A stretch of 7,121 bases of DNA, from assembly GCA_050699035.1 (NCBI GenBank), contig JBOHDE010000208.1:1-7121 (forward strand), read 5' to 3'. Positions 1 to 5,182 of this stretch are shown in pieces; within the stretch, counting starts at the first letter, position 1, and each line of letters begins with the position of its first letter. The position numbers and the translations under genes were made by a program. The notes under the pieces are model-generated. The model was given only the letters and a program-made list of their open reading frames with translations. It was not told the origin of the DNA and ran no database searches. Source of the DNA: WHTB01 sp050699035. Its GTDB lineage: Bacteria > Actinomycetota > Actinomycetes > Propionibacteriales > Nocardioidaceae.

Positions 1-52
1 CGCCGATCCAGCCGACCGCCAGGCCGGCGCTGTCAGTACTCGTGTCGGTCAT
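1..52 (-). CDS. NAD(P)-dependent oxidoreductase, 6PGDH/3-hydroxyisobutyrate dehydrogenase type (N-terminus only, cut by window edge)
   Basis: Reading leftward from the ATG at 52-50 gives 17 codons, MTDTSTDSAGLAVGWIG, before the window ends. The last residues, AVGWIG, match the first beta strand and start of the glycine-rich NAD(P)-binding loop in the 6-phosphogluconate / 3-hydroxyisobutyrate / tartronate-semialdehyde reductase family, which classically begins V-G-W/F-I-G-L-G-x-M-G. A purine-rich GGGG at 60-57 lies 4 bases before the ATG and can act as ribosome-binding site. The gene is divergent from the LacI-type regulator, and a LacI-type operator sits just upstream, so it is the natural target of that repressor. 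The call rests on only a few residues plus context; another Rossmann-fold enzyme is possible. Confidence 0.5.
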   Translation of the reverse strand, partial: MTDTSTDSAGLAVGWIG

Positions 53-62
53 CTCACCCCAA

Positions 63-76
63 TGCAATCGTTTGTA
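63..76. promoter_or_regulatory. LacI-family operator candidate O1
   Basis: TGCAATCGTTTGTA is an imperfect 14-bp palindrome with the central CG step typical of LacI-family operators; five of seven base pairs are symmetric (CAA..CG..TTG core). Its left half-site TGCAATCG recurs exactly in a second palindrome at 222-237. It overlaps the predicted start of transcription of the leftward oxidoreductase. The LacI-type protein encoded nearby is the likely ligand. Confidence 0.55.
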
Positions 77-78
77 AT

Positions 79-107
79 AACGTAGGTCAGGGCCTTCCGA
101 CCGTCAA
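79..107 (-). promoter_or_regulatory. Candidate promoter of the leftward oxidoreductase gene
   Basis: On the minus strand TTGACG (107-102) and TACGTT (84-79) are separated by exactly 17 bases, fitting the actinobacterial housekeeping pattern TTGACR-N17-TANNNT. Transcription would start near 72-73, inside the LacI-type operator at 63-76, about 20 bases before the ATG at 52. A repressor bound there would block initiation directly. Seen by eye only; no start site is known. Confidence 0.45.
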
Positions 108-196
108 GCGAGCAGCAGCCCACCCCGGCCCGGACAGGCACGAGCCCCGCCGCAAAGCCAGTCCGCCGGAGTCGTGTCGCGTGCTGCCCCTAGACC

Positions 197-211
197 GACG
201 CACCGTGCGTC
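197..211. repeat. Perfect odd-centred palindrome GACGCAC-C-GTGCGTC
   Basis: Seven-base arms around a single C in the leader of the LacI-family gene. Its first 11 bases recur as the final 11 bases of the window (7111-7121), just downstream of the binding-protein gene, where the window ends before one can see whether the second arm is complete. It could be a regulator site or a small hairpin; it does not have the central CG of LacI operators. Confidence 0.3.
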
Positions 212-221
212 CAGTGGGCCT

Positions 222-237
222 CTGCAATCGACTGCAG
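222..237. promoter_or_regulatory. LacI-family operator candidate O2 (autoregulatory)
   Basis: CTGCAATCGACTGCAG is a 16-bp palindrome, symmetric at seven of eight base pairs, again with a central CG and sharing the half-site TGCAATCG with O1. It lies about 120-160 bases upstream of the two possible starts of the LacI-family gene. Just after it are TANNNT hexamers (TACGGT at 239-244 and TACGTT at 244-249) that could be the -10 element of that gene's promoter, although I see no convincing -35. The centre-to-centre distance to O1 is 160 bp, which would allow DNA looping. Confidence 0.5.
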
Positions 238-357
238 GTACGGTACGTTCGGACTGATCGAGCGGGCCGACAGAGGAGTCGCGGTGAGCACGAGGCTGGT
301 GGTCGGAGCGTTCACGCCTTCCGTCCTGGTCGCCCCACCGGCCGTCGGGGCGGCCTG

Positions 358-1416
358 ATGCCCGATCGAGCCGGTAAGAAGGGATCTAGGATCCGTTCTG
401 TGCAGACACCAACACTTCGGGACGTGGCGCACGCGGCCGGTGTCCACGCAGCCACCGCATCGCGGGCCCTGAACCCGGAGACCCGCCGGTTGGTGAACGC
501 CGAGACCGCGCGCCGGGTGCTGCGGGCGGCGGAGTCGCTGGGGTACCAGCCGAACCCGATCGCGCGCAGCCTGAAGACGGCGAAGTCACGCACCATCGGG
601 TTGGTCATCCCCGACCTCACCAACCCGTTGTTCCCGCCGATCGTGCGCGGAATCGACGATGTTCTCGGGTCCGCGAGCTACAGCACCCTGCTCGTCAACA
701 CCGACAACGACCCGGACCGCGAACGGTCCCTGGTCGACTCACTGCGCTCGCGCCAGGTCGAGGGCCTGATCGTCGCCACCGCGCGTCTCGACCATCCGCT
801 GCTCGAGCAGCTGCACAACCAGGGCGTGAAAATGGTCCTCGTCAACCGGCGGGCCGACGGTGTCGACGTGCCGACGATCACGGCCGACGACGCCACCGGT
901 ATCGGGCTGGCCGTCGCCCACCTCGCCGGGCTGGGCCACCGCCGCATCGCCCATCTGGCCGGGCCGCAGACCACCTCGACCGGAGTGATCCGGGCCAAGG
1001 CGTTCCAGAACGCCGTCCGTGACCACGGCCTCGCGGACGACCCGGCGCTGGTCGTCTCTTGCGACTTCTGGACCGAGGCCGAGGGCGCCGTAGCACTCCG
1101 CACGGTTCTCGACTCGAAGACGGAGTTCACGGCGGTGGTGGCCGGGAACGACCTGATCGCCCTCGGCTGCTACGACGTCTTCGCCGAGCGCGGGATCACC
1201 TGCCCGGATGACATCAGCGTGGTCGGCTTCAACGACATGCCCTTCCTCGACAAGCTGCAGCCGCCGCTGACCTCGGTCGGCGTGCCGCACCACCAGATCG
1301 GCGTCGAGGCCGCGCGGATGCTGCTGGAAGCGATCAACGAGCCGGACCGCCCGCCCCGCTCGGTGCTGCTGCCGCTCGCGCTCAAGACGCGCGGGTCGAC
1401 GGCCCCGCCCCGGTGA
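358..1416 (+). CDS. LacI/GalR-family transcriptional repressor
   Basis: This is a sugar- or small-molecule-responsive DNA-binding repressor of 352 residues, normal for the family. Near the N-terminus is the family helix-turn-helix: TLRDVAHAAGVHAATASRAL (residues 19-38), followed by the hinge stretch YQPNPIARSLKT. The periplasmic-binding-protein-like effector domain starts at TIGLVIPDLTNPLFPPIVRG and ends with the usual DISVVGFND and PPLTSVGVPHHQIG blocks. Start choice: ATG 358 has GGGG 7 bases upstream; GTG 400 (338 residues, beginning VQTPTLRDV) starts closer to the conserved domain and is a real alternative. Two palindromes with the family's central CG lie upstream, which suggests autoregulation and control of the divergent oxidoreductase. 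Its 3' end converges on the FAH-family gene with only 15 bases between the stop codons. The effector is unknown. Confidence 0.9.
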   Translation: MPDRAGKKGSRIRSVQTPTLRDVAHAAGVHAATASRALNPETRRLVNAETARRVLRAAESLGYQPNPIARSLKTAKSRTIGLVIPDLTNPLFPPIVRGIDDVLGSASYSTLLVNTDNDPDRERSLVDSLRSRQVEGLIVATARLDHPLLEQLHNQGVKMVLVNRRADGVDVPTITADDATGIGLAVAHLAGLGHRRIAHLAGPQTTSTGVIRAKAFQNAVRDHGLADDPALVVSCDFWTEAEGAVALRTVLDSKTEFTAVVAGNDLIALGCYDVFAERGITCPDDISVVGFNDMPFLDKLQPPLTSVGVPHHQIGVEAARMLLEAINEPDRPPRSVLLPLALKTRGSTAPPR

Positions 1417-1423
1417 TACACCG
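1411..1423. terminator. Weak hairpin over the convergent gene ends
   Basis: CGGTG-ATA-CACCG forms a perfect 5-bp stem with a 3-base loop spanning the stop codon of the LacI-family gene and lying just beyond the stop of the converging FAH gene. There is no T-tract on either side, so it is at best a weak bidirectional terminator. With a 15-base gap, the two transcripts must overlap or stop by another mechanism. Confidence 0.2.
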
Positions 1424-1431
1424 CCTGCAGC

Positions 1432-2307
1432 TCAGTGGGCGCGGTCGACCAGCTGGTTCTCCAGGTGTCCGAGCGTCTCGATCTCGATGCGTACGACGTC
1501 ACCCGGTTTCAGCCACTGCGGGTCCGACGCCCCCAGCGCCACCCCGGACGGGGTCCCGGTGAGGATCAGGTCGCCGGGCATCAGGGTGGTCGCGCGCGAG
1601 GCGAACGCGACCAGCTCGGCGACGCCGTGGATCATCTGCGCGGTCGAGGCATGCTGGCGGCGCTGCCCGTTGACGAAGCTGCTCAGCTGGAGCCCCTGGG
1701 GGTCGGGGACCTCGTCGGCCGTCGTGACCCACGGGCCGATCGGGCAGAACCCGTCGAAGCTCTTGGCGCGGGTCCACTGCGACTCCGAGGTCTGGATGTC
1801 GCGCGCGCTGAGGTCGTTGGCGATGGTGTACCCGGCGACCTGGTCGAGTGCCCGGTCGACCGGCACATCGAGCGTGGGCTGCCCGATCACGGCGGCAAGC
1901 TCCACCTCGTAGTCGACCTGGGCGCTGATCGACGCATCGAGCGCCACGCGGTCGTACGGGCCGGTGAGCGACGACGGCCACTTGGCGAACAGCAGCGGCG
2001 TCGGAGGTGCCTCCCACGACACCTCGGCGACGTGGTCGCGGTAGTTCAGGCCGACGGCGACGATCGCCCGCGGGCCGACCAGTGGTTGACGCAGGTCGAC
2101 CTCCTCGACGGGGACGGCGTCGCCGGTGCCGACCAGCGTGCTGAGGTCGGCGTCCGCGAGCTGCGAGAGCAGCTCGGCGCGGCGACCGAGCAGCTCGAGG
2201 ACGTCCGTGTCCTTGCCCGCGGCGAGCACCCCGGCTCGGACCCAGTGCCCTTCGTGCTGGATCGCCGGCTCGACGCGGTCACCGAACAATGCTCGTGCTA
2301 CACGCAT
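1432..2307 (-). CDS. Fumarylacetoacetate hydrolase (FAH) family protein, probable acylpyruvase / 2-oxo-acid hydrolase or decarboxylase
   Basis: A 291-residue cytoplasmic enzyme of the FAH fold, a Mg/Mn-dependent family that cleaves C-C bonds in acylpyruvates, decarboxylates oxaloacetate-like acids, or isomerises dienoates. Key residues are present: VGLNYRDHVAEV with H92 and E95 at the spacing of the catalytic His-Glu pair of FAHD1; metal-ligand motif DYEVELAAVIG (E134, E136); the third ligand D165 in YTIANDLSARD; K182 in AKSFDGFCPIGPW; and GDLILTGTPSGV (244-256). An N-terminal domain of about 75 residues precedes the fold, as in bacterial homologues named 2-hydroxyhepta-2,4-diene-dioate isomerase, ureidoglycolate lyase or diketo-deoxy-sugar-acid hydrolase. 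It is the last gene of the asparaginase-GntR-FAH operon, 31 bases after the GntR stop. It has a double Shine-Dalgarno: AAGGAG 11 bases and GAGGAG 3 bases before the ATG. The sequence does not decide which reaction it performs. Confidence 0.9.
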   Translation of the reverse strand: MRVARALFGDRVEPAIQHEGHWVRAGVLAAGKDTDVLELLGRRAELLSQLADADLSTLVGTGDAVPVEEVDLRQPLVGPRAIVAVGLNYRDHVAEVSWEAPPTPLLFAKWPSSLTGPYDRVALDASISAQVDYEVELAAVIGQPTLDVPVDRALDQVAGYTIANDLSARDIQTSESQWTRAKSFDGFCPIGPWVTTADEVPDPQGLQLSSFVNGQRRQHASTAQMIHGVAELVAFASRATTLMPGDLILTGTPSGVALGASDPQWLKPGDVVRIEIETLGHLENQLVDRAH

Positions 2308-2338
2308 GTGCTCCTCTTCTCCTTGGATGGGTGCGGGG

Positions 2339-3073
2339 TCAGGTCGACTGACCGGCCTGCTGGGCCATCACCGCCGCAAGCGTCGCCTGCAGGTGCTGCT
2401 CCTCGATCCTGGCCGCGAGCTCGCCGTTGCGGGCGCGGCAGGCATCGAGGAGCTGTCGGTGCTCGCGGTTGGCGGTGACCGGAAAGTCCGGGTGCAGCAC
2501 CATCGACCAGCGCACGTAGGGTGCGGCGGAGTCGCGCAGACCGCGCAGGATCTCGGTCAGCCGGGGCGACTGGGCGGCGCCGGCGAAGACCCCGTGGAAC
2601 TCGCGGTTGAGCTCGGACCAGGCGCCGACGTCGCTGTGGTCTTCCATCTGCTCCCAGAGCTCCTCGGCCCGCACCAGCTCCGCGTCGGTGACGCGTTCGG
2701 CTGCCTTACGGATCGCCAACGGCTCGAGCAGCAACCGCACCTCGTAGATCTCACTGAGCTCGGACTTGTCGAGGCCCCGCACGATCGCGCCGCGGTGGGC
2801 GTCGATCCGGACCAGCCCTTCGCTGGCGAGGCGGCGGAGGGCCTCTCGTACCGGCGTGGTGCTGAGCTCCAGCTGGGCGGCGAGCTGACCTTGGGTGAGG
2901 CGGGTGCCGGGCACCACGGCGCCCCGCAGGATCGCCCGCCGTACAACCTCGTAGGCCAGCTGCTGCGCGGTCCGTGGGTGCGTGTGCGCTTCGAACCGGA
3001 TGTCCAACGGCAGGGTCGTGGGCTGTGCCCCCGCCGGTTCACCGGCGGCGACTGACGTCGGATCCTGGGTCAT
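2339..3073 (-). CDS. GntR-family regulator, FadR subfamily with FCD domain
   Basis: A 244-residue transcription factor. The winged helix lies at about residues 36-101 (LAYEVVRRAILRGAVVPGTRLT, then LAAQLELSTTPVREALRRLASEGLV, then the wing DAHRGAIVRG). The all-helical FCD ligand domain follows at about 105-235, with the putative metal ligands N156 and H160 (NREFH), H205 (NREHR) and H227 (EEQHLQA). FCD domains usually sense small carboxylic acids. The start is set by an ATGA overlap with the asparaginase stop, and GAGGGG at 3086-3081 lies 7 bases from this ATG; the ATG six bases earlier (3079) is too close to that site. It is the middle gene of the leftward operon, so it is probably translationally coupled and autoregulated. 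The perfect inverted repeat at 4205-4224 is its likely operator. Confidence 0.92.
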   Translation of the reverse strand: MTQDPTSVAAGEPAGAQPTTLPLDIRFEAHTHPRTAQQLAYEVVRRAILRGAVVPGTRLTQGQLAAQLELSTTPVREALRRLASEGLVRIDAHRGAIVRGLDKSELSEIYEVRLLLEPLAIRKAAERVTDAELVRAEELWEQMEDHSDVGAWSELNREFHGVFAGAAQSPRLTEILRGLRDSAAPYVRWSMVLHPDFPVTANREHRQLLDACRARNGELAARIEEQHLQATLAAVMAQQAGQST

Positions 3074-3086
3074 GGACATTCCCCTC
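3070..3086 (-). promoter_or_regulatory. Ribosome-binding site and ATGA stop/start overlap (asparaginase-GntR)
   Basis: The TGA of the asparaginase-like gene (3072-3070) shares bases with the ATG of the GntR gene (3073-3071). The Shine-Dalgarno GAGGGG (3086-3081), inside the end of the asparaginase gene, is 7 bases upstream. This fixes the GntR start and predicts translational coupling of regulator to enzyme. Confidence 0.75.
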
Positions 3087-4134
3087 GAGCTCTGGGTACG
3101 GGTGCCTGACACTCGCTGTGGCGTTGGAACGTCTGGGCCAGCTGGTGCGTCTCGCGCGTCACCATCAGCGCGACCGTGAGCAGGATCCGGGCCTTGAGCC
3201 CGTCGAGGATCCCGGCCGAGATCAGCCCGCTCGCCAGCAGGCGCCGCTCGGAGCCGGGGAAGTCGTAGGTGCTCCGGAGGAGGGGTCCGCTGCCGGTGCG
3301 TGACGCCAGCACGGTCGGCAGCCGTTGCGCCGCCGTGATCAGCGGCTCGGTCCACCAGGCGGGTACGTGTCCGCCGCCGAACGCCTCGACCACGATGCCG
3401 TCGTACGCCTCGATCGCGCGCTCGAGCAGGGCCGTGTCGTCACCGAGCCCCATGCGCACGAGTGCCACGCGGGGCGGCTTGGCTGTCGCCGGGAGCCGCA
3501 GGACGTCCCGGTGCGGCGGCGGGGTGGAGAACTGGGCCACGCCTTCGTGGACTCGTCCGACCGGTCCGGGCGCAGTCGAGCTGAACGCCGCCGTGCTGGT
3601 GGTGTGCCGCTTGCCTACCGACCGCGCCGCGTGGATCTCGTCGTTCATCACCACCAGGACGCCGCGATCGGCCGCCGACGGACTCGCCGCTACCGTGACC
3701 GCGGCCAGCAGGTTGGCCGGCCCGTCGGCACCGGGGGCGTCGGCCGGTCGCATGGCCCCGGTCAGCACCAGCGGCTCGGGGCGGCTCCACAAGAGGTCGA
3801 ACAGGTACGCGACCTCTTCCATCGTGTCGGTGCCGAGGGTCACGACGACCCCGTGGTCACCGGCCCGGCAGGTCGACGCGAGGTCGTCGACGTACTCGAG
3901 CAGCTGGTCGACCTCGAGGGACGCGCTGGGGATATTGCACAGCGAGCGGGCGTCGACGCTGGCGACGTCGAGGAGCGCGGGCACCGCGGCGACCAGGGCA
4001 GCGGCGTCGAGCCGGGGCGCTGCGCCCCCGGTTGCGCCCCCGGATGCGCCCCCCACTGTGTCTGCGGAGGCCATCGCCACGGTGCCTCCCAGGGAGCGGA
4101 CTCCGACGAGTGGCCGGGCGTCAATCGCCTCCAT
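3070..4134 (-). CDS. Asparaginase-like amidohydrolase (asparaginase/glutaminase family)
   Basis: A 354-residue protein of the bacterial L-asparaginase fold, which hydrolyses side-chain amides to acid plus ammonia through a threonine nucleophile. Visible elements: SLGGTVAM with nucleophile T18; VVVTLGTDTMEE with T102 and D103; LTGAMRPADAPGADGPANLLAAV; VVMNDEIHAARSVGK with the catalytic lysine K175; and the C-terminal LKARILL block. Departures from classical type II enzymes: the usual TGGT reads LGGT, HGTDT reads LGTDT, and no tyrosine occurs between residues 19 and 80, so the lid tyrosine (Tyr25 of E. coli AnsB) is absent. The lid loop instead carries a GGA repeat (28-38). There is no signal peptide, so the enzyme is cytoplasmic. 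ATG 4134 is chosen because GAGGAGGG lies 4 bases upstream and the domain starts at once; an in-frame ATG at 4230 is inside the operator. First gene of the leftward operon. The substrate may not be asparagine. Confidence 0.85.
   Translation of the reverse strand: MEAIDARPLVGVRSLGGTVAMASADTVGGASGGATGGAAPRLDAAALVAAVPALLDVASVDARSLCNIPSASLEVDQLLEYVDDLASTCRAGDHGVVVTLGTDTMEEVAYLFDLLWSRPEPLVLTGAMRPADAPGADGPANLLAAVTVAASPSAADRGVLVVMNDEIHAARSVGKRHTTSTAAFSSTAPGPVGRVHEGVAQFSTPPPHRDVLRLPATAKPPRVALVRMGLGDDTALLERAIEAYDGIVVEAFGGGHVPAWWTEPLITAAQRLPTVLASRTGSGPLLRSTYDFPGSERRLLASGLISAGILDGLKARILLTVALMVTRETHQLAQTFQRHSECQAPVPRARGECP
4021..4056. repeat. 12-bp tandem repeat, three copies, inside the asparaginase-like gene
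   Basis: Copies TGCGCCCCCGGT (4021-4032), TGCGCCCCCGGA (4033-4044) and a third that diverges in its last three bases (TGCGCCCCC at 4045-4053) lie head to tail. On the coding strand they give GGAS-GGAT-GGAA, residues 28-39, in the segment that forms the mobile active-site lid in asparaginases. The unit is a multiple of three, so copy-number change keeps the frame. Confidence 0.75.
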
Positions 4135-4183
4135 CCGACCCTCCTCTTGAACGGCACTGCCGGCTCTGGCGTGAGGACGACCC

Positions 4184-4243
4184 TTGACACTCTTTCCGCA
4201 CAATGTGCATTGTACATAATGCACTTTCACCTTGTGGAGTCAA
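4184..4243. promoter_or_regulatory. Divergent promoter region between asparaginase operon and ABC importer operon
   Basis: TTGACA on the plus strand (4184-4189) and TTGACT on the minus strand (4243-4238) face each other, almost symmetric about the inverted repeat at 4205-4224. Possible -10 elements lie in the AT-rich centre: for the minus strand CATTAT (4221-4216, spacer 16) or TACAAT (4214-4209, spacer 23); for the plus strand CATTGT (4208-4213, spacer 18) or TACATA (4213-4218, spacer 23). The -35 boxes are good but no -10 is clearly right, so exact starts are uncertain. A regulator bound to the centre would block both directions. Confidence 0.45.
4205..4224. promoter_or_regulatory. Perfect inverted repeat, likely GntR/FCD operator
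   Basis: GTGCATT-GTACAT-AATGCAC has perfect 7-bp arms around a 6-base centre containing the self-complementary TGTACA. An overlapping palindrome, ACAATG-TG-CATTGT, occupies 4200-4213. FadR-type GntR regulators commonly bind short AT-rich palindromes built on GT...AC, and this is the strongest dyad in the divergent intergenic region of the operon that encodes such a regulator. Confidence 0.55.
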
Positions 4244-4265
4244 CTGTGATCGGAGCGGGCGCTGC

Positions 4266-4355
4266 GTGACCATCGTGCAGATCTTCACCAGGCGAGTGCC
4301 CGCGACCACCAACGGATCCGAAGCAGTCGACGACATCATCGGGACCCTGTCGTGA
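4266..4355 (+). CDS. Possible small leader ORF, 29 codons, coupled to the ABC ATPase
   Basis: GTG 4266 opens a 29-codon frame (begins MTIVQIFTRRV, ends DDIIGTLS) whose TGA at 4353-4355 shares bases with the GTG start of the ATPase (GTGA overlap). GGAG at 4252-4255 lies 10 bases upstream. Third codon positions are mostly G or C, like real genes here. I recognise no family and see no membrane segment. It could be a translated leader that delivers ribosomes to the ATPase start, whose own Shine-Dalgarno (GGGA, 7 bases upstream) is weak, or simply chance in GC-rich DNA. Confidence 0.3.
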   Translation: MTIVQIFTRRVPATTNGSEAVDDIIGTLS

Positions 4356-5182
4356 GCCCCGAGGACGGCCGGCAACCCAAGATCCGGCTCGACGACATCC
4401 ACAAGACGTTCCGGTGGACGTCGAAGGGGAAGCAGCATGTCGTGCCGGCGCTCGAGGGCGTCAGCTTCGACATCAGGCCGCACGAGTTCCTCTCCGTGAT
4501 CGGCCCCAGTGGCTGTGGGAAGACGACGCTCCTGCGCATCATCGCCAGCCTGGCCGACGCAGACATCGGCAAGGTGTTGATCGACGGGCGTGAGGTCACC
4601 AAGCCCGGGCCGGAGCGCGCGATGGTCTTCCAGGCGTTCGGGCTGTTCCCGTGGAAGACCGTCATCGATAACGTGAAGTTCCCGCTGACGACCCGGAAGG
4701 TGCCGGATGCGGAGGCCACCAGGCGTGCGCGCGAGCAGCTTCGCCGCGTCGGCCTCGACCGCTTCGAGACCAGCCACCCGCATCAGCTCTCGGGCGGCAT
4801 GCAGCAACGTGTCGGGTTGGCCCGAGCGCTGGCGACGGAGCCGGACATCTTGCTGATGGACGAGCCGTTCGGTGCGATCGACGCCCAGACGCGCGAGTAC
4901 ATGCAGGAAGAGCTGATGAAGATCTGGCACGAGACCGACAAGACGGTCGTCTTCATCACCCACGACCTCGACGAGGCGGTCTTGCTGTCCGACCGGATCC
5001 TGGTGCTGTCGCGCGGGCCTGGGACGGTGCGCCGGGTCGTCGACGTCGACCTGCCGCGGCCCCGATGGGAGTACGACGTCCGCGCCCACCCCAACTTCGC
5101 GCCGGTCCGCCACGAGATCTGGCAGCTGCTGCGCCGCGACCTGCAGGCGCAGACTGAGGAGGAGGCGACGGGTGGCGATTGA
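4352..5182 (+). CDS. ABC transporter ATP-binding protein, NitT/TauT (nitrate/sulfonate/taurine) family
   Basis: The 276-residue cytoplasmic ATPase that powers an importer with the next two genes. All nucleotide-binding motifs are intact: Walker A GPSGCGKT (51-58), Q-loop Q94 in MVFQAFGLFPWKT, signature LSGGMQQR (146-153), Walker B ILLMDEP (166-172) with catalytic E171, and switch H204 in FITHDLDEAVLLSDRI. The FPWKTV and DEAVLLSDRI wording and the short C-terminal tail are typical of SsuB/TauB-like proteins. The GTG start at 4352 is the only one before the domain and overlaps the stop of a possible 29-codon ORF. Its 3' end overlaps the permease start by 11 bases. Family membership does not identify the substrate; many of these systems carry other organic acids, pyrimidine precursors or amides. 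Confidence 0.95.
   Translation: MSPEDGRQPKIRLDDIHKTFRWTSKGKQHVVPALEGVSFDIRPHEFLSVIGPSGCGKTTLLRIIASLADADIGKVLIDGREVTKPGPERAMVFQAFGLFPWKTVIDNVKFPLTTRKVPDAEATRRAREQLRRVGLDRFETSHPHQLSGGMQQRVGLARALATEPDILLMDEPFGAIDAQTREYMQEELMKIWHETDKTVVFITHDLDEAVLLSDRILVLSRGPGTVRRVVDVDLPRPRWEYDVRAHPNFAPVRHEIWQLLRRDLQAQTEEEATGGD

Larger units (their letters stand above)
53..357. other. Intergenic regulatory interval between divergent oxidoreductase and lacI-type genes
   Basis: About 300 bases without a gene I would accept. The interval holds operator candidates O1 and O2, the leftward promoter at 79-107, and an odd-centred perfect palindrome GACGCAC-C-GTGCGTC at 197-211. A reading frame open from GTG 181 continues into the repressor, but it runs through O2, lacks family-like sequence before about residue 60 and has no clear ribosome-binding site, so I treat 181-357 as non-coding leader. 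Confidence 0.5.

Noticed and set aside
181..357. N-terminal extension of the LacI-family protein from GTG 181
   Set aside because: It would give 411 residues, too long for the family; the extra segment has no family-like sequence, runs through the O2 palindrome and lacks a good ribosome-binding site.
382..394. Hairpin GGATC-TAG-GATCC just upstream of the alternative GTG 400 start
   Set aside because: Five-base arms are short and it lies inside the coding region if ATG 358 is the start; no independent evidence for regulation.
1435..2478. Long plus-strand open frame opposite the FAH gene
   Set aside because: Low-complexity, Arg/Gly/Asp-rich translation without motifs; the minus-strand frame contains the whole FAH catalytic set.
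3080..3355. Extension of the GntR protein upstream to 3355
   Set aside because: It would lie entirely inside the asparaginase-like gene in another frame; the ATGA overlap and Shine-Dalgarno support the start at 3073.
4135..4230. Extension of the asparaginase-like protein upstream to ATG 4230
   Set aside because: The extension covers the operator and promoter region, while ATG 4134 has a strong GAGGAGGG site and begins right at the conserved fold.
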